From Comamonadaceae bacterium (GTDB taxonomy: Bacteria; Pseudomonadota; Gammaproteobacteria; Burkholderiales; Burkholderiaceae_C): a DNA stretch of 64,000 nt. The first letter of the stretch is position 1. Every line of letters begins with the position of its first letter. Position numbers and translations under genes: made by a program. The stretch spans positions 186,001-250,000 of the forward strand of contig JAIXOM010000054.1 of the NCBI GenBank assembly GCA_027486755.1, written 5' to 3'. The notes beneath the pieces are model-generated. The model was not told where the DNA came from, made no database searches, and was given only the letters and a program-made list of their open reading frames with translations. This document shows positions 48,600 through 57,280 of the stretch, piece by piece.

Positions 48600-49397
48600 A
48601 TGCGGCTCATGCGCAGGCTGCTGGCCGGGGCGCTGCTCCTGGCCCTCGGTTTGGGCTGGGGTCTGGCCGCAGCGCAGCAGCGACACATCCCCCTGGAGCA
48701 ACTGCGCTCAGGTCTGAGCTATGCCGGCGGCGACGTGCGGGCCTTGCAGGCCGACGAATTTGCCAATCCGGCGCAGCTGTGGCTGCAGCGCGGTGAGCAG
48801 CGCTGGAGCGAGCCTGTGGGCCGGGCGGGTAAGAGCTGCATGGACTGCCATGGCGCGGCCAAAGACAGCATGCGCGGGGTGGCAGCGCGCATGCCCGCGC
48901 TAGACCGCCAGAGTGGGCAGCTGTTCATCCTGGAAGACCGCATACGGCAGTGCCGGCAGCGGCATCAGCAGGGTCCGGAGCTGGCTTTCGAATCGGACGA
49001 CTTGCTGTCCTTGAGCTTATATGTGAGCCAGGCCTCGGTGGGTTTGCCGCTGCAGCCTGCGGCCGATGGCCCGGCGCTGCCGCATGTACTCGCAGGCGAG
49101 CGCCTGTTCATGCAGCGTCGGGGTCAGCTCAACCTGGCCTGTAATCAATGCCATGATCAGAATTTCGGTCGGCGCTTTTATACCGACCCGCTCAGCCAAG
49201 GGCAGCCCAATGGTTATCCCGTCTATCGCCTGGAGTGGCAAAAGGTGGGCTCGCTCGAGCGCAGACTGCGCAGCTGTTTTGTAGGTGTGCGCGCTGAGCC
49301 CCTGCCCTGGGGTTCGACGGAGATGCGCCAGCTCGCGCTCTACCTGGGCTGGCGCGGCCAGGGGCTGCCGGTGGAGGTGCCGGCGGTGCGCAAGTGA
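48600..49397 (+). CDS. soxA: diheme cytochrome SoxA-like
   Basis: A 265-residue exported cytochrome. The signal peptide is residues 1-25. Two heme sites are visible, SCMDCH (C80, C83, H84) and CNQCH (C181, C184, H185). Cysteines for axial ligation lie in RQCRQRHQ (C118) and RSCFVGVRAEP (C226). C226 is the position of the cysteine persulfide that is the SoxXA active site, so the catalytic heme appears intact. In thiosulfate oxidisers SoxXA attaches thiosulfate to SoxY. No soxB follows: the next gene is a convergent hemerythrin 1 bp away. Confidence 0.9.
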   Translation: MRLMRRLLAGALLLALGLGWGLAAAQQRHIPLEQLRSGLSYAGGDVRALQADEFANPAQLWLQRGEQRWSEPVGRAGKSCMDCHGAAKDSMRGVAARMPALDRQSGQLFILEDRIRQCRQRHQQGPELAFESDDLLSLSLYVSQASVGLPLQPAADGPALPHVLAGERLFMQRRGQLNLACNQCHDQNFGRRFYTDPLSQGQPNGYPVYRLEWQKVGSLERRLRSCFVGVRAEPLPWGSTEMRQLALYLGWRGQGLPVEVPAVRK

Positions 49398-49398
49398 A

Positions 49399-49899
49399 TC
49401 AGGCCGCGGCGCCGCCGCAGCTGCTGGCTTGGGCAGCCTCCTGGGCTGGGGGAAGTGTGAATTCGCCGGTGTCCGGGTTGAAGCCGATCTGACCTAAATG
49501 CCAGGTCAGCATGGCGTCCATGGTCTGGGCATGCTGTGAAAACCAACGGCCCAGATCGGGCAGGATGCTGCGCACCAGATTCAGGTCGCCGTCTTCGCGG
49601 CCGCAGCGCAGCAGCTCTTGCAGGGTTCTGAGCACCAGCTGGTGCTGCCCGCTGTGGCAATGCTGCGGGCCGAACTGAGTGCTTTCCATCCACCGGTCTT
49701 CCATGCCGAAATGCGCCACCGTGTGGGTCTGCAGGGCTTCGATGCACTCGAGCAGCTGCTCATCGTCGGCCATTTCAGCCGCAGCCAGCAGTTCCACGAA
49801 TTCCTCATGGGTCTGGTCGATGACAGGCATGCCCAGATGCAGGGCATCGGACCAGACCAGGCTGGGGCTTGCGGGAGGGGTGGCGAGTTCGGTACTCAT
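49399..49899 (-). CDS. bacteriohemerythrin
   Basis: A 166-residue di-iron oxygen-binding protein. The ligand pattern is present: H in DQTHEEF near residue 31, HFGMED (His/Glu), H residues in the CHSGQHQ segment, HAQTMD near residue 121 and the final WHLGQ region. There is no membrane segment, so it is a soluble oxygen store or sensor. The C-terminal Ala/Ser/Gly tail is low complexity. The ATG at 49899 is used rather than a TTG upstream. It converges on soxA with a 1-bp gap. Any link to the Sox-like operon is only positional. Confidence 0.9.
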   Translation of the reverse strand: MSTELATPPASPSLVWSDALHLGMPVIDQTHEEFVELLAAAEMADDEQLLECIEALQTHTVAHFGMEDRWMESTQFGPQHCHSGQHQLVLRTLQELLRCGREDGDLNLVRSILPDLGRWFSQHAQTMDAMLTWHLGQIGFNPDTGEFTLPPAQEAAQASSCGGAAA

Positions 49900-50000
49900 G
49901 GGCGTGGGCAATCAGGTGCGGTTGCGGCGGAGGGATGGGCATTGTGCCAGCGCAGCCCTGGCCTGCGCTGGCGAGGGCTACCCCCCCCACCCTGCCGCCC

Positions 50001-51185
50001 TTACATGCGCTCGAAGATCGCCGCGATGCCCTGACCGCCGCCTATGCACATGGTCACCAGGGCGTAGCGGCCCTGGATGCGCTGCAGCTCGTGCAGGGCC
50101 TTGACGGTGATCAAGGCGCCGGTGGCGCCGATCGGGTGGCCCAGGGAAATGCCCGAGCCGTTGGGGTTGACCTTGGCCGGGTCCAGTCCGAGCTCCTGGG
50201 TCACCGCGCAGGCCTGAGCGGCAAAGGCCTCATTGGCCTCGATCACATCGAGCGCGCTGGCGGCGATGCCGGTTTTCTTGAGCACCAGCTGGGTGGCCGA
50301 GATCGGGCCCACGCCCATGTACTTCGGATCCAGGCCGGTGTGGGCATAGCCGACCAGACGGGCCATGGGTTTGGCGCCGCGTGCTTTGGCGGTGCCCGCT
50401 TCCATCAGCAAGACGGCGGCGGCAGCGTCGTTGATGCCCGAGGCATTGCCGGCGGTGACGGTGCCGTTTTCCTTGAGGAAGACCGGCTTGAGCTTGGCAA
50501 AGTCCTCGGCGGTGGCGCCGCTGCGGAAATGCTCATCGGTGGTGTAGGCCACCTCGCCCTTTTTGCTCTTGAGCATCACCGGCACGATCTGGTCTTTGAA
50601 GTAGCCGGCCAGGGTGGCTTTTTCGGCCCGGTTGTGGCTGGCCAGGGCCAGAGCGTCCTGCATCTCGCGGGTGATGCCGTACTTGGCGGCCACGTTCTCA
50701 GCGGTCACGCCCATGTGTATGCCGTGGAAGGGGTCGTGCAATGCGCCCATCATCATGTCGATCATTTTGGTGTCGCCCATGCGAGCACCCCAGCGTGCGC
50801 TCAGGCTGGCAAAGGGCGCGCGACTCATGTTTTCGGCGCCACCGCCTATGGCCAGGTCGCAATCGCCGAGCAGGATGGCCTGGCTGGCCGAGACGATGGC
50901 TTGCAGGCCGGAACCGCAGAGGCGGTTGACGTTCATGGCCGGAGTGGCCTCGGCGCAGCCGCCCTGGATGGCCGCCACCCGCGACAGGTACATGTCCTTG
51001 GGCTCGGTGTTGACCACATGACCGAAGACCACATGACCCACGTCCTTGCCCTCGACCTGGGCCCGCGCCAGTGCCTCGCGCACCACGGTGGTGGCCAGCT
51101 CGGTGGGGGCAATGTCCTTCAGGCTGCCGCCAAAGGTTCCAATGGCGGTGCGCACACCGCTGACAACGACGACTTCACGGCTCAT
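50001..51185 (-). CDS. acetyl-CoA C-acetyltransferase (thiolase)
   Basis: A 394-residue thiolase. It has the nucleophile Cys in [10 protein letters not shown] (C90), the active-site His in [10 protein letters not shown] near residue 350, and the second Cys in CIGGGQG near residue 380. The length and motifs match biosynthetic/degradative acetoacetyl-CoA thiolases (AtoB/PhaA/BktB). The ATG at 51185 is preferred: AGAGGA lies 6 nt upstream, while the ATG two codons before has no spacer. It is probably monocistronic and divergent from mnmG. Confidence 0.94.
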   Translation of the reverse strand: MSREVVVVSGVRTAIGTFGGSLKDIAPTELATTVVREALARAQVEGKDVGHVVFGHVVNTEPKDMYLSRVAAIQGGCAEATPAMNVNRLCGSGLQAIVSASQAILLGDCDLAIGGGAENMSRAPFASLSARWGARMGDTKMIDMMMGALHDPFHGIHMGVTAENVAAKYGITREMQDALALASHNRAEKATLAGYFKDQIVPVMLKSKKGEVAYTTDEHFRSGATAEDFAKLKPVFLKENGTVTAGNASGINDAAAAVLLMEAGTAKARGAKPMARLVGYAHTGLDPKYMGVGPISATQLVLKKTGIAASALDVIEANEAFAAQACAVTQELGLDPAKVNPNGSGISLGHPIGATGALITVKALHELQRIQGRYALVTMCIGGGQGIAAIFERM

Positions 51186-51300
51186 ATTCATTCCTCTTCG
51201 TTTTCGGATATCTTCAAAACAGCAGTGTTCGCTCTCGGGGATGCGCCAGCCTGACAGCCTTGACCGCCTGGGCGAACGTACAATTTGATCTTGCGGGCTT

Positions 51301-51341
51301 GAGTCGACTCGGCCGCCCGAGGCTTGCAGGCCTTCGGGCCT
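51301..51341 (+). promoter_or_regulatory. structured leader upstream of mnmG
   Basis: GAGTCGACTC (51301-51310) is a 10-bp palindrome. AGGCC-TTCG-GGCCT (51328-51341) is a UUCG-loop hairpin, about 110 bp before the mnmG ATG. They could influence mRNA stability or translation. No regulatory class is recognised, and a TACAAT hexamer at 51284-51289 has no correctly spaced -35. Confidence 0.3.
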
Positions 51342-51448
51342 CAACCCAAACAGGGTCTATCCTAAGTCAGGCCCGCGCAGGCGCCGGCTTTGGACTGTCA
51401 AGCCCGGGACGCCCCCGCCCTTTTTGGCTGAGCCCCAAGGACTTCCAT

Positions 51449-53416
51449 ATGCTGGCCTATACCCATCCCCAGGAATTTGATGTGATCGTCGTCGGTGGCG
51501 GCCATGCCGGTACCGAGGCGGCGCTGGCCGCTGCGCGCATGGGTTGCACCACCTTGCTGCTGACCCACAACATCGAGACCCTTGGGCAGATGAGCTGCAA
51601 CCCCTCGATCGGCGGTATCGGCAAGGGGCATTTGGTCAAAGAGGTCGATGCGCTCGGCGGCGCCATGGCCCTGGCCACCGACGAGGCGGGCATACAGTTT
51701 CGTATTCTCAATTCCAGCAAAGGCCCGGCGGTGCGCGCTACCCGGGCTCAGGCTGATCGGGTGCTTTACAAGGCGGCGATTCGCAGGCGCCTGGAAAACC
51801 AGCCTGGCCTCTGGCTTTTTCAGCAGGCGGTCGACGACCTCATGGTCGAGGGTGACCGTGTGGTGGGGGCTGTAACGCAAGTGGGCATTCGCTTCAGATC
51901 GCGGACAGTGGTGCTGACCGCAGGTACCTTCCTTGACGGCAAGATCCATGTGGGCCTGAACCACTATGCCGCCGGACGGGCCGGCGATCCGCCAGCGCTG
52001 TCTTTGAGCGCGCGTCTGAAGGAGCTCAAGCTGCCCCAGGGCCGGCTCAAGACCGGCACGCCGCCACGCCTGGATGGGCGCAGCATCGACTTTTCAAAAT
52101 GCCAGCGCCAGCCCGGTGACGGCATGGCCGGCGGTGAGGGCAGCTCGGTGCCGGTGTTCAGCTTCATGGGCCAGGGCATTGCCCATCCCGAGCAGGTGCC
52201 CTGCTGGGTGACCCATACCAATGAGCGCACCCACGCGATCATCCGCTCCGGTTTTGACCGCAGCCCGATGTTCACCGGCAAGATTGACGGCATCGGCCCA
52301 CGCTACTGCCCCAGTGTGGAAGACAAGATCAACCGCTTTGCTGGCAAGGACAGCCACCAGATTTTTCTGGAGCCTGAAGGGCTCAGCACCCACGAGTATT
52401 ACCCCAACGGCATTTCGACCAGCCTGCCCTTCGATATTCAGTACGAGTTGGTGCGCTCCATGGTTGGCTTGGAGAACGCCCATATTCTCAGACCGGGCTA
52501 CGCGATCGAGTACGACTACTTTGACCCGCGCAGCCTGAAAGCCAGCTTTGAAACCCGGGACTTGCAAGGCCTGTTCTTTGCCGGCCAGATCAACGGCACC
52601 ACCGGCTACGAGGAGGCGGCGGCCCAGGGTTTGTTTGCCGGCATCAACGCCGCTTTGCAATGCCAGGGCCGCGAGGCTTGGTTGCCGCGTCGCGACCAGG
52701 CTTACCTGGGCGTGCTGGTCGATGACCTGATCACCAAGGGCGTCACCGAGCCCTACCGCATGTTCACCAGCCGGGCTGAATACCGCCTCATGCTGCGCGA
52801 GGACAACGCCGACATGCGCCTGACCGAGATGGGCCGCAAGCTCGGCCTGGTCGATGACGCCCGTTGGGAAGCCTTCAACAGAAAGCGTGACGCTGTTTCA
52901 TGTGAAACCGAGCGCTTGCGCCAACTCTGGGTGCACCCTGCCAAGCTGCCAGCGGCCGAGGCTGAGCGGGTGCTCGGGCAGGGCATAGAGCGGGAGTACC
53001 GCATGCTCGATCTGCTCAGACGCCCGGGCATAGGTTATGAGGCGCTGATGTCGCTGGACGCAGGCGCCTATGCAGCCGCAGACTGGCTGCAGGGCGAGGC
53101 CGACGCGCCGCTGCGCGCCGAGGTGATCGAGCAGATCGAAATCGCTGCCAAGTACGCCGGCTACATTGATATGCAAAAGACCGAGGTCGAGCGTGCCGCC
53201 CATTACGAGAACCTCAAACTCCCCCCCGAATTGGACTATTTGCAGGTCGGCGCCCTGAGCATGGAGGTGCGCCAAAAGCTGGCGCGCCACCGGCCCGAGA
53301 CCCTGGGCCAGGCCTCGCGGATTTCGGGCGTTACCCCGGCAGCCATCTCGCTGCTCCTGGTCCACCTCAAGAAGAACCTCTGGAAACACCGCGATCCGGA
53401 GAAGGCCGCCGTCTGA
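51449..53416 (+). CDS. mnmG: tRNA uridine-5-carboxymethylaminomethyl modification enzyme MnmG
   Basis: A 655-residue FAD enzyme, partner of MnmE (encoded at 11041-12444). It has the FAD motif [14 protein letters not shown] near residue 13, signature [12 protein letters not shown] near residue 285, [14 protein letters not shown] near residue 380, and the C-terminal helical MnmE/tRNA-binding domain. A long in-frame extension upstream of 51449 is unlike the family and is rejected. A parS-like site lies inside the gene (52894-52909). The stop overlaps the rsmG start by 1 nt. Confidence 0.97.
   Translation: MLAYTHPQEFDVIVVGGGHAGTEAALAAARMGCTTLLLTHNIETLGQMSCNPSIGGIGKGHLVKEVDALGGAMALATDEAGIQFRILNSSKGPAVRATRAQADRVLYKAAIRRRLENQPGLWLFQQAVDDLMVEGDRVVGAVTQVGIRFRSRTVVLTAGTFLDGKIHVGLNHYAAGRAGDPPALSLSARLKELKLPQGRLKTGTPPRLDGRSIDFSKCQRQPGDGMAGGEGSSVPVFSFMGQGIAHPEQVPCWVTHTNERTHAIIRSGFDRSPMFTGKIDGIGPRYCPSVEDKINRFAGKDSHQIFLEPEGLSTHEYYPNGISTSLPFDIQYELVRSMVGLENAHILRPGYAIEYDYFDPRSLKASFETRDLQGLFFAGQINGTTGYEEAAAQGLFAGINAALQCQGREAWLPRRDQAYLGVLVDDLITKGVTEPYRMFTSRAEYRLMLREDNADMRLTEMGRKLGLVDDARWEAFNRKRDAVSCETERLRQLWVHPAKLPAAEAERVLGQGIEREYRMLDLLRRPGIGYEALMSLDAGAYAAADWLQGEADAPLRAEVIEQIEIAAKYAGYIDMQKTEVERAAHYENLKLPPELDYLQVGALSMEVRQKLARHRPETLGQASRISGVTPAAISLLLVHLKKNLWKHRDPEKAAV
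52894..52909. promoter_or_regulatory. parS-like centromere site inside mnmG
   Basis: TGTTTCATGTGAAACC differs from the parS consensus TGTTTCACGTGAAACA at base 8 and the final base. It is within the mnmG coding sequence, 3.3 kb from parB. Confidence 0.65.
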
Positions 53417-54090
53417 TGGTGCTTGCGGCTGACACCTTGCGGCCTGCGCTGGACGCGGGCCTGCAGGCCTTGGGCCTGCCGCTGAGCCAGGCGCAGCGGG
53501 TGCTCTTGCTGGCTCACCTGGACCTGATCGCCAAGTGGAACCGTGTCTACAACCTGACGGCCGTCCGTGATCCGGTGCAGATGCTGACCCAACACCTGTT
53601 TGACTGCCTGGCCGCGGTCGGCCCATTGAGCCGCGAGCTGGCCCGCTTCGGCGCCGGCGCCCGGCTGCTCGATGTAGGCTCAGGCGCTGGCCTGCCCGGC
53701 GTGGTGTTTGCCATCGTCTGCCCCCAGTTGCAGGTCACTTGCGTGGACACGGTTGGCAAGAAGGCTGCCTTTATCGGCCAGGTCGCGGCGGCGCTGGGCT
53801 TGATTAACCTTCGGGGCGTGCATGCCCGGGTGGAGACCTTGAGCGGCCCCTTTGAGCTGATTTCCTCCCGGGCTTTTGCCACGCTGGCCGACTTCACCGC
53901 GGGCTCTCGGCAGGCCCTGGCCCCTGGCGGGCTGTGGCTGGCGATGAAGGGCAAGGCGCCTGATGCGGAGCTGGCTGAGCTCACGCCCAGCCTGGACGTG
54001 TTTCACGTGGAACCCTTGGTGGTTCCGGGCTTGGAGGCCCAGCGCTGCATCGTCTGGATGCGCGAGCGCGTAGCAAGCCCGACGGCCTGA
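53416..54090 (+). CDS. rsmG: 16S rRNA (guanine-N7) methyltransferase RsmG
   Basis: A 224-residue SAM methyltransferase modifying G527 of 16S rRNA. It has the core WNRVYNLTAVRDP near residue 41, SAM motif LLDVGSGAGLPG near residue 83, and SSRAFATLADF near residue 150. It is translationally coupled to mnmG (TGATG). A parS-like site lies near its 3' end (53999-54014). Confidence 0.96.
   Translation: MVLAADTLRPALDAGLQALGLPLSQAQRVLLLAHLDLIAKWNRVYNLTAVRDPVQMLTQHLFDCLAAVGPLSRELARFGAGARLLDVGSGAGLPGVVFAIVCPQLQVTCVDTVGKKAAFIGQVAAALGLINLRGVHARVETLSGPFELISSRAFATLADFTAGSRQALAPGGLWLAMKGKAPDAELAELTPSLDVFHVEPLVVPGLEAQRCIVWMRERVASPTA
53999..54014. promoter_or_regulatory. parS-like centromere site inside rsmG
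   Basis: TGTTTCACGTGGAACC differs from TGTTTCACGTGAAACA at base 12 and the last base. It is inside rsmG, 129 bp upstream of the near-consensus site at 54143. Confidence 0.55.
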
Positions 54091-54119
54091 GGGCGGCGCA
54101 TAGCCTCGAGCTTGCAGGC

Positions 54120-54136
54120 CCCACAGGCCCTGTGGG
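54120..54136. terminator. hairpin after rsmG
   Basis: CCCACAG-GCC-CTGTGGG is a perfect 7-bp stem with a 3-base loop, 30 bp after the rsmG stop and 6 bp before the parS core. It lacks a T-tract, so termination is uncertain. Confidence 0.35.
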
Positions 54137-54142
54137 CAGGTC

Positions 54143-54158
54143 GGTTTCACGTGAAACA
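54143..54158. promoter_or_regulatory. parS centromere site
   Basis: GGTTTCACGTGAAACA contains the perfect 14-bp palindrome GTTTCACGTGAAAC and differs from consensus only at the first base. It is the binding and CTP-dependent loading site for ParB, in the rsmG-LysE spacer 2 kb before parB. Confidence 0.88.
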
Positions 54159-54226
54159 GCGGATCCCCGATGGTCTGGCGGGCGCACCTGCCATTACACT
54201 GGCCGACCTTTGATTTCGGGTTCACC

Positions 54227-54853
54227 ATGTTCGGCTCTTTTGCGGGCGTCGCCGATTTCGGCGCTTTTGTGCTGGCCATCCTGGTCTTCTTGGCCATTCC
54301 CGGCCCGGGTAATCTGGCTCTGGTCACCTCAACCGCCAAGGGCAAAATCCCCGGTGGCTTGGCAGCGACCCTGGGGGTGATTGCCGGCGATCAGGTGCTG
54401 CTTTGGGCCGCGGTGGCCGGCTTGTCGGCGGTACTCCAGGCTTCGGCCACCGCCTTTGGCCTGATTCAGTGGGCGGGTGCGGCCTACCTGGCTTGGCTGG
54501 GCTTTCGCATGATCACCGCCAAGCCTGGCGATGCGCCCATCCTCAACATTCGAGCCGGCCAGTACTTCAGGCAGGCGATGCTGATCACCTTGCTCAATCC
54601 CAAGGCCATCGTGTTCTACATGGCCTTTTTCCCGCTGTTTGTCGATCCGGCGCAGCACCGCGGCCTGCTCACTTTTGGAGTCATGGCCCTCACCATTGCC
54701 GCTTTGACTTTTCTCTACGGGCTGGCAGCCACCTTGCTGACCTTTTTTCTGGCTGAGCGCTTGGGCGCCAGGCCCTGGATCCGCTCGGTGCTGGAAAAAT
54801 TGGCCGGCACCTTGCTGATCGGTTTTGGCCTCAAGCTGGCCTTGTCCCGCTGA
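54227..54853 (+). CDS. LysE/RhtB family exporter
   Basis: A 208-residue inner-membrane protein with six hydrophobic segments. It has LysE-family motifs IPGPGNLALVTSTAKG near residue 26 and LLNPKAIVFYMAFFPLFVD near residue 123. Members export amino acids or related metabolites. The start MFGSFAGVADFGAF is chosen, because upstream in-frame codons overlap the parS region and are not family-like. It sits between rsmG and parA by position only and probably has no role in partition. Confidence 0.92.
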   Translation: MFGSFAGVADFGAFVLAILVFLAIPGPGNLALVTSTAKGKIPGGLAATLGVIAGDQVLLWAAVAGLSAVLQASATAFGLIQWAGAAYLAWLGFRMITAKPGDAPILNIRAGQYFRQAMLITLLNPKAIVFYMAFFPLFVDPAQHRGLLTFGVMALTIAALTFLYGLAATLLTFFLAERLGARPWIRSVLEKLAGTLLIGFGLKLALSR

Positions 54854-54877
54854 TTCATCACTTCACCAATTCCTCTC

Positions 54878-55666
54878 ATGGCCAAGATCTTTTGCGTAGC
54901 CAATCAAAAAGGCGGGGTGGGCAAGACCACCACCACGGTGAACCTGGCCGCCGGCCTGGCGCAAATCGGTCAGCGGGTGTTGATGATCGACCTGGATCCG
55001 CAGGGCAATGCCACCATGGGTTCGGGCATCGACAAGCGCGAAATCGAGCTCACTGTCTATGACGTGCTGCTGGAGTCGGCCAGCATCGAGGAGGCGCGGG
55101 TCAGCAGCCAAAAGCTCATTGACGCCGGCTGCAGCTTCGATGTGCTGGGTGCCAACCGTGATCTGGCGGGCGCCGAGGTGGAGTTGGTTGATCTCGAGCG
55201 CCGCGAACTGCGCCTGCGTACCGCCATCGCCGAGGTCGGTGCCCAGTACGATTTTGTGCTGATCGACTGCCCGCCCTCACTGTCGCTGCTGACCCTCAAC
55301 GGCCTGTGCGCCGCCCATGGGGTGGTGGTGCCCATGCAGTGCGAATACTTCGCCCTGGAGGGCTTGACCGACCTGGTCAACACCATACGCCAGGTGCACG
55401 GCAATCTGAACCCGCAGCTCAAGATCATTGGCTTGCTGCGTGTGATGTTCGACCCCCGCATTACTTTGCAGCAGCAGGTCAGCGAACAGCTCAAGGAGCA
55501 TTTTGGCGAGAAGGTGTTTGACACCGTGATTCCGCGCAATGTGCGCTTGGCCGAGGCACCCAGTTATGGCCTGCCTGGCCTGGCTTTTGATCCCTCCTCC
55601 AAGGGGGCGCAGGCTTTTCTGAGCTTCGCGCGGGAGATGGTCGCTCGTCTCGGCACCCAGCCCTGA
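54878..55666 (+). CDS. parA: chromosome partitioning ATPase ParA (Soj)
   Basis: A 262-residue deviant-Walker ATPase with KGGVGKTTT at residues 11-19, LIDLDPQGNATMGSG near residue 38, and DCPPSLSLLTLNGL near residue 130. It moves ParB-parS complexes during chromosome segregation. In most bacteria parB follows immediately; here a degenerate hydrolase gene intervenes. Confidence 0.97.
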   Translation: MAKIFCVANQKGGVGKTTTTVNLAAGLAQIGQRVLMIDLDPQGNATMGSGIDKREIELTVYDVLLESASIEEARVSSQKLIDAGCSFDVLGANRDLAGAEVELVDLERRELRLRTAIAEVGAQYDFVLIDCPPSLSLLTLNGLCAAHGVVVPMQCEYFALEGLTDLVNTIRQVHGNLNPQLKIIGLLRVMFDPRITLQQQVSEQLKEHFGEKVFDTVIPRNVRLAEAPSYGLPGLAFDPSSKGAQAFLSFAREMVARLGTQP

Positions 55667-55705
55667 GGCTGGATGTGTCGCCACAACGATTTTGAATCGA
55701 TAACG

Positions 55706-56221
55706 ATGTCGGCCGTGCCCTTTGCTGCATCCCAGGTTCTGATCCTGCCCGGCTGGGGCGGACCGCAAAGCGGACACTGGACGGTGCAGTGGCCGCAACT
55801 GCATGGGCACACGCTGGTGGATCAACACGATTGGCACAGCCCCTTGCGCGGCGACTGGCTGATGGGGCTGGAAGAAGCGGTGCTGGCGCGCAGTGGTCCT
55901 CTGGTGCTGGCGGCCGATGGCCTGGCTTGTCTGATGGTGGCCGCCTGGGCGTCGATCAGCCGCCAGGCGCAGCGGGTTGTCGGTGCCTTGCTGGTCCAGC
56001 CCATGGCTATCGACGGCGAGCATTGGCAGGCGCGCCTGCCGAGCTGGTCGCCGGTGGTGCTGCAGCGCCTGCCTTTTCCCAGCACGTTGGTGGCTGCCGC
56101 CGATTCATCAGCTGCAAGGCTTTGGGCGCCGGCCTGGGGCTCGCGGTGTCTGGCTCAAGCCATCGGCGAGCCGGCCTGGCCGCAGGGCCAGGCTTTGCTG
56201 CGAGAATTCATCAAGGATTGA
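55706..56221 (+). CDS. RBBP9/YdeN-like alpha/beta hydrolase, catalytic residues lost
   Basis: A 171-residue protein with the family start QVLILPGWGGPQSGHW and the family end PAWPQGQALLREF. The nucleophile region, normally HSLGC, reads ADGLAC, so the Ser is replaced by Gly. The segment that normally holds the catalytic His (GHIN) is missing by a short deletion before PAWPQG. It therefore looks like a pseudo-enzyme with a kept fold. An alternative ATG at 55673 would add 11 residues. It lies 39 bp after parA and 5 bp before parB, so it is likely co-transcribed and might serve partition as a binding protein, which is inference. Confidence 0.82.
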   Translation: MSAVPFAASQVLILPGWGGPQSGHWTVQWPQLHGHTLVDQHDWHSPLRGDWLMGLEEAVLARSGPLVLAADGLACLMVAAWASISRQAQRVVGALLVQPMAIDGEHWQARLPSWSPVVLQRLPFPSTLVAAADSSAARLWAPAWGSRCLAQAIGEPAWPQGQALLREFIKD

Positions 56222-56226
56222 AATAA

Positions 56227-57153
56227 ATGGTCACCAAAAAACCAAAAGGTCTGGGTCGAGGGCTGAGTGCATTGCTCGGACCGGCGGTCAGTGAAGCCGC
56301 GGCCGCGGCCGAGGCCGCGCCAGCCGGCGCGCCCTCGACGCTGCGCCTGGACGAGCTGGTCGCGGGGCAGTACCAGCCGCGCATCCACATGGACGAGGGC
56401 GCACTCTACGAATTGGCCGAGTCCATCAAGGCCCAGGGCATCATGTCGCCGATTCTGGTGCGCCAACTCAAGCAGGGCCAGGCGGCTGGCAAATACGAGA
56501 TCATCGCTGGCGAGCGGCGCTTTCGGGCCGCCAAGCTGGCCGGCCTGGACAGTGTGCCGGTGCTGGTGCGCGACGTGCCCGACGAGGCCGCCGCTGCCAT
56601 GGCGCTGATCGAGAACATGCAGCGTGAAGACCTCAATCCGCTGGAAGAGGCGCAAGGCCTGCAGCGCCTGATTCGCGAATTCGGCATGACGCACGAGACC
56701 GCCGCCCAGGCGGTGGGCCGCTCGCGCAGCGCCGCCAGCAATTTGCTGCGCCTGCTCAATCTGGCCGAGCCGGTGCAGACCATGCTCATGGCCGGTGACA
56801 TCGACATGGGCCATGCGCGCGCGCTGTTGGCCTTGGACCGGGCCACGCAGATCACGGCGGCCAATCAGATCAGCGCCAAGAAGATGTCGGTGCGCGAGGC
56901 CGAGTCGCTGGTCAAGAAACTGGCGGCCGAGTTCTCCTTGCAGCCGCCCAAGGTCACCAAGGAAAAATCGCGCGATGTCCGCCGTGTCGAGGAGGAGCTC
57001 TCGGACCTGCTGACCGCCGAGGTCGAGGTGCGCATCAAAAAGCAGGTCAAGCGCAATGGTCGGCGCGAGGACGTGGGCGAACTGGCCATCGCCTTTGGCT
57101 CGCTCGATGAACTCAACAAGCTGATCGAGCGCTTGCGCGGCAGCCCGAACTAA
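56227..57153 (+). CDS. parB: chromosome partitioning protein ParB (Spo0J)
   Basis: A 308-residue centromere-binding CTPase. It has the N-terminal ParA-activating KPKGLGRGLSALLG (residues 5-18), Ala-rich linker, CTP-binding motifs including GERRFRAAKLAG near residue 96 and ENMQREDLNPLEEA near residue 130, and helix-turn-helix MTHETAAQAVGRSRSAASNLLRLL. The C-terminal dimerisation domain follows. Three parS-like sites are 2-3.3 kb upstream. Confidence 0.97.
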   Translation: MVTKKPKGLGRGLSALLGPAVSEAAAAAEAAPAGAPSTLRLDELVAGQYQPRIHMDEGALYELAESIKAQGIMSPILVRQLKQGQAAGKYEIIAGERRFRAAKLAGLDSVPVLVRDVPDEAAAAMALIENMQREDLNPLEEAQGLQRLIREFGMTHETAAQAVGRSRSAASNLLRLLNLAEPVQTMLMAGDIDMGHARALLALDRATQITAANQISAKKMSVREAESLVKKLAAEFSLQPPKVTKEKSRDVRRVEEELSDLLTAEVEVRIKKQVKRNGRREDVGELAIAFGSLDELNKLIERLRGSPN

Positions 57154-57200
57154 AGCCCAGGGGAGAGCAGCCCGCTGGCCTGCTTCCACAAGCCATCTCA

Positions 57201-57221
57201 GGGCGCGCCGGCGGCGCGCCC
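57201..57221. terminator. GC-rich perfect hairpin between convergent parB and Bug gene
   Basis: GGGCGCGCC-GGC-GGCGCGCCC is a 9-bp perfect stem with a 3-base loop, 47 bp after parB and 59 bp after the end of the convergent Bug gene. There is no T-tract on either strand, so it may be a bidirectional, non-canonical terminator. Confidence 0.45.
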
Positions 57222-57280
57222 ATCCGCGGGCAGGGCTCAGCCTAGATGCGGCTTTGCCCGCTGCTTGCTGGTGCCAGGAA

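Noticed and set aside
49869-51254. A 461-codon plus-strand frame opposite the thiolase
   Set aside because: The thiolase on the minus strand has all catalytic motifs. The plus frame is Gly/His-rich with none.
51263-51289. TTGACC ... TACAAT as mnmG promoter
   Set aside because: The spacer is only 13 bp, too short for a sigma-70 promoter.
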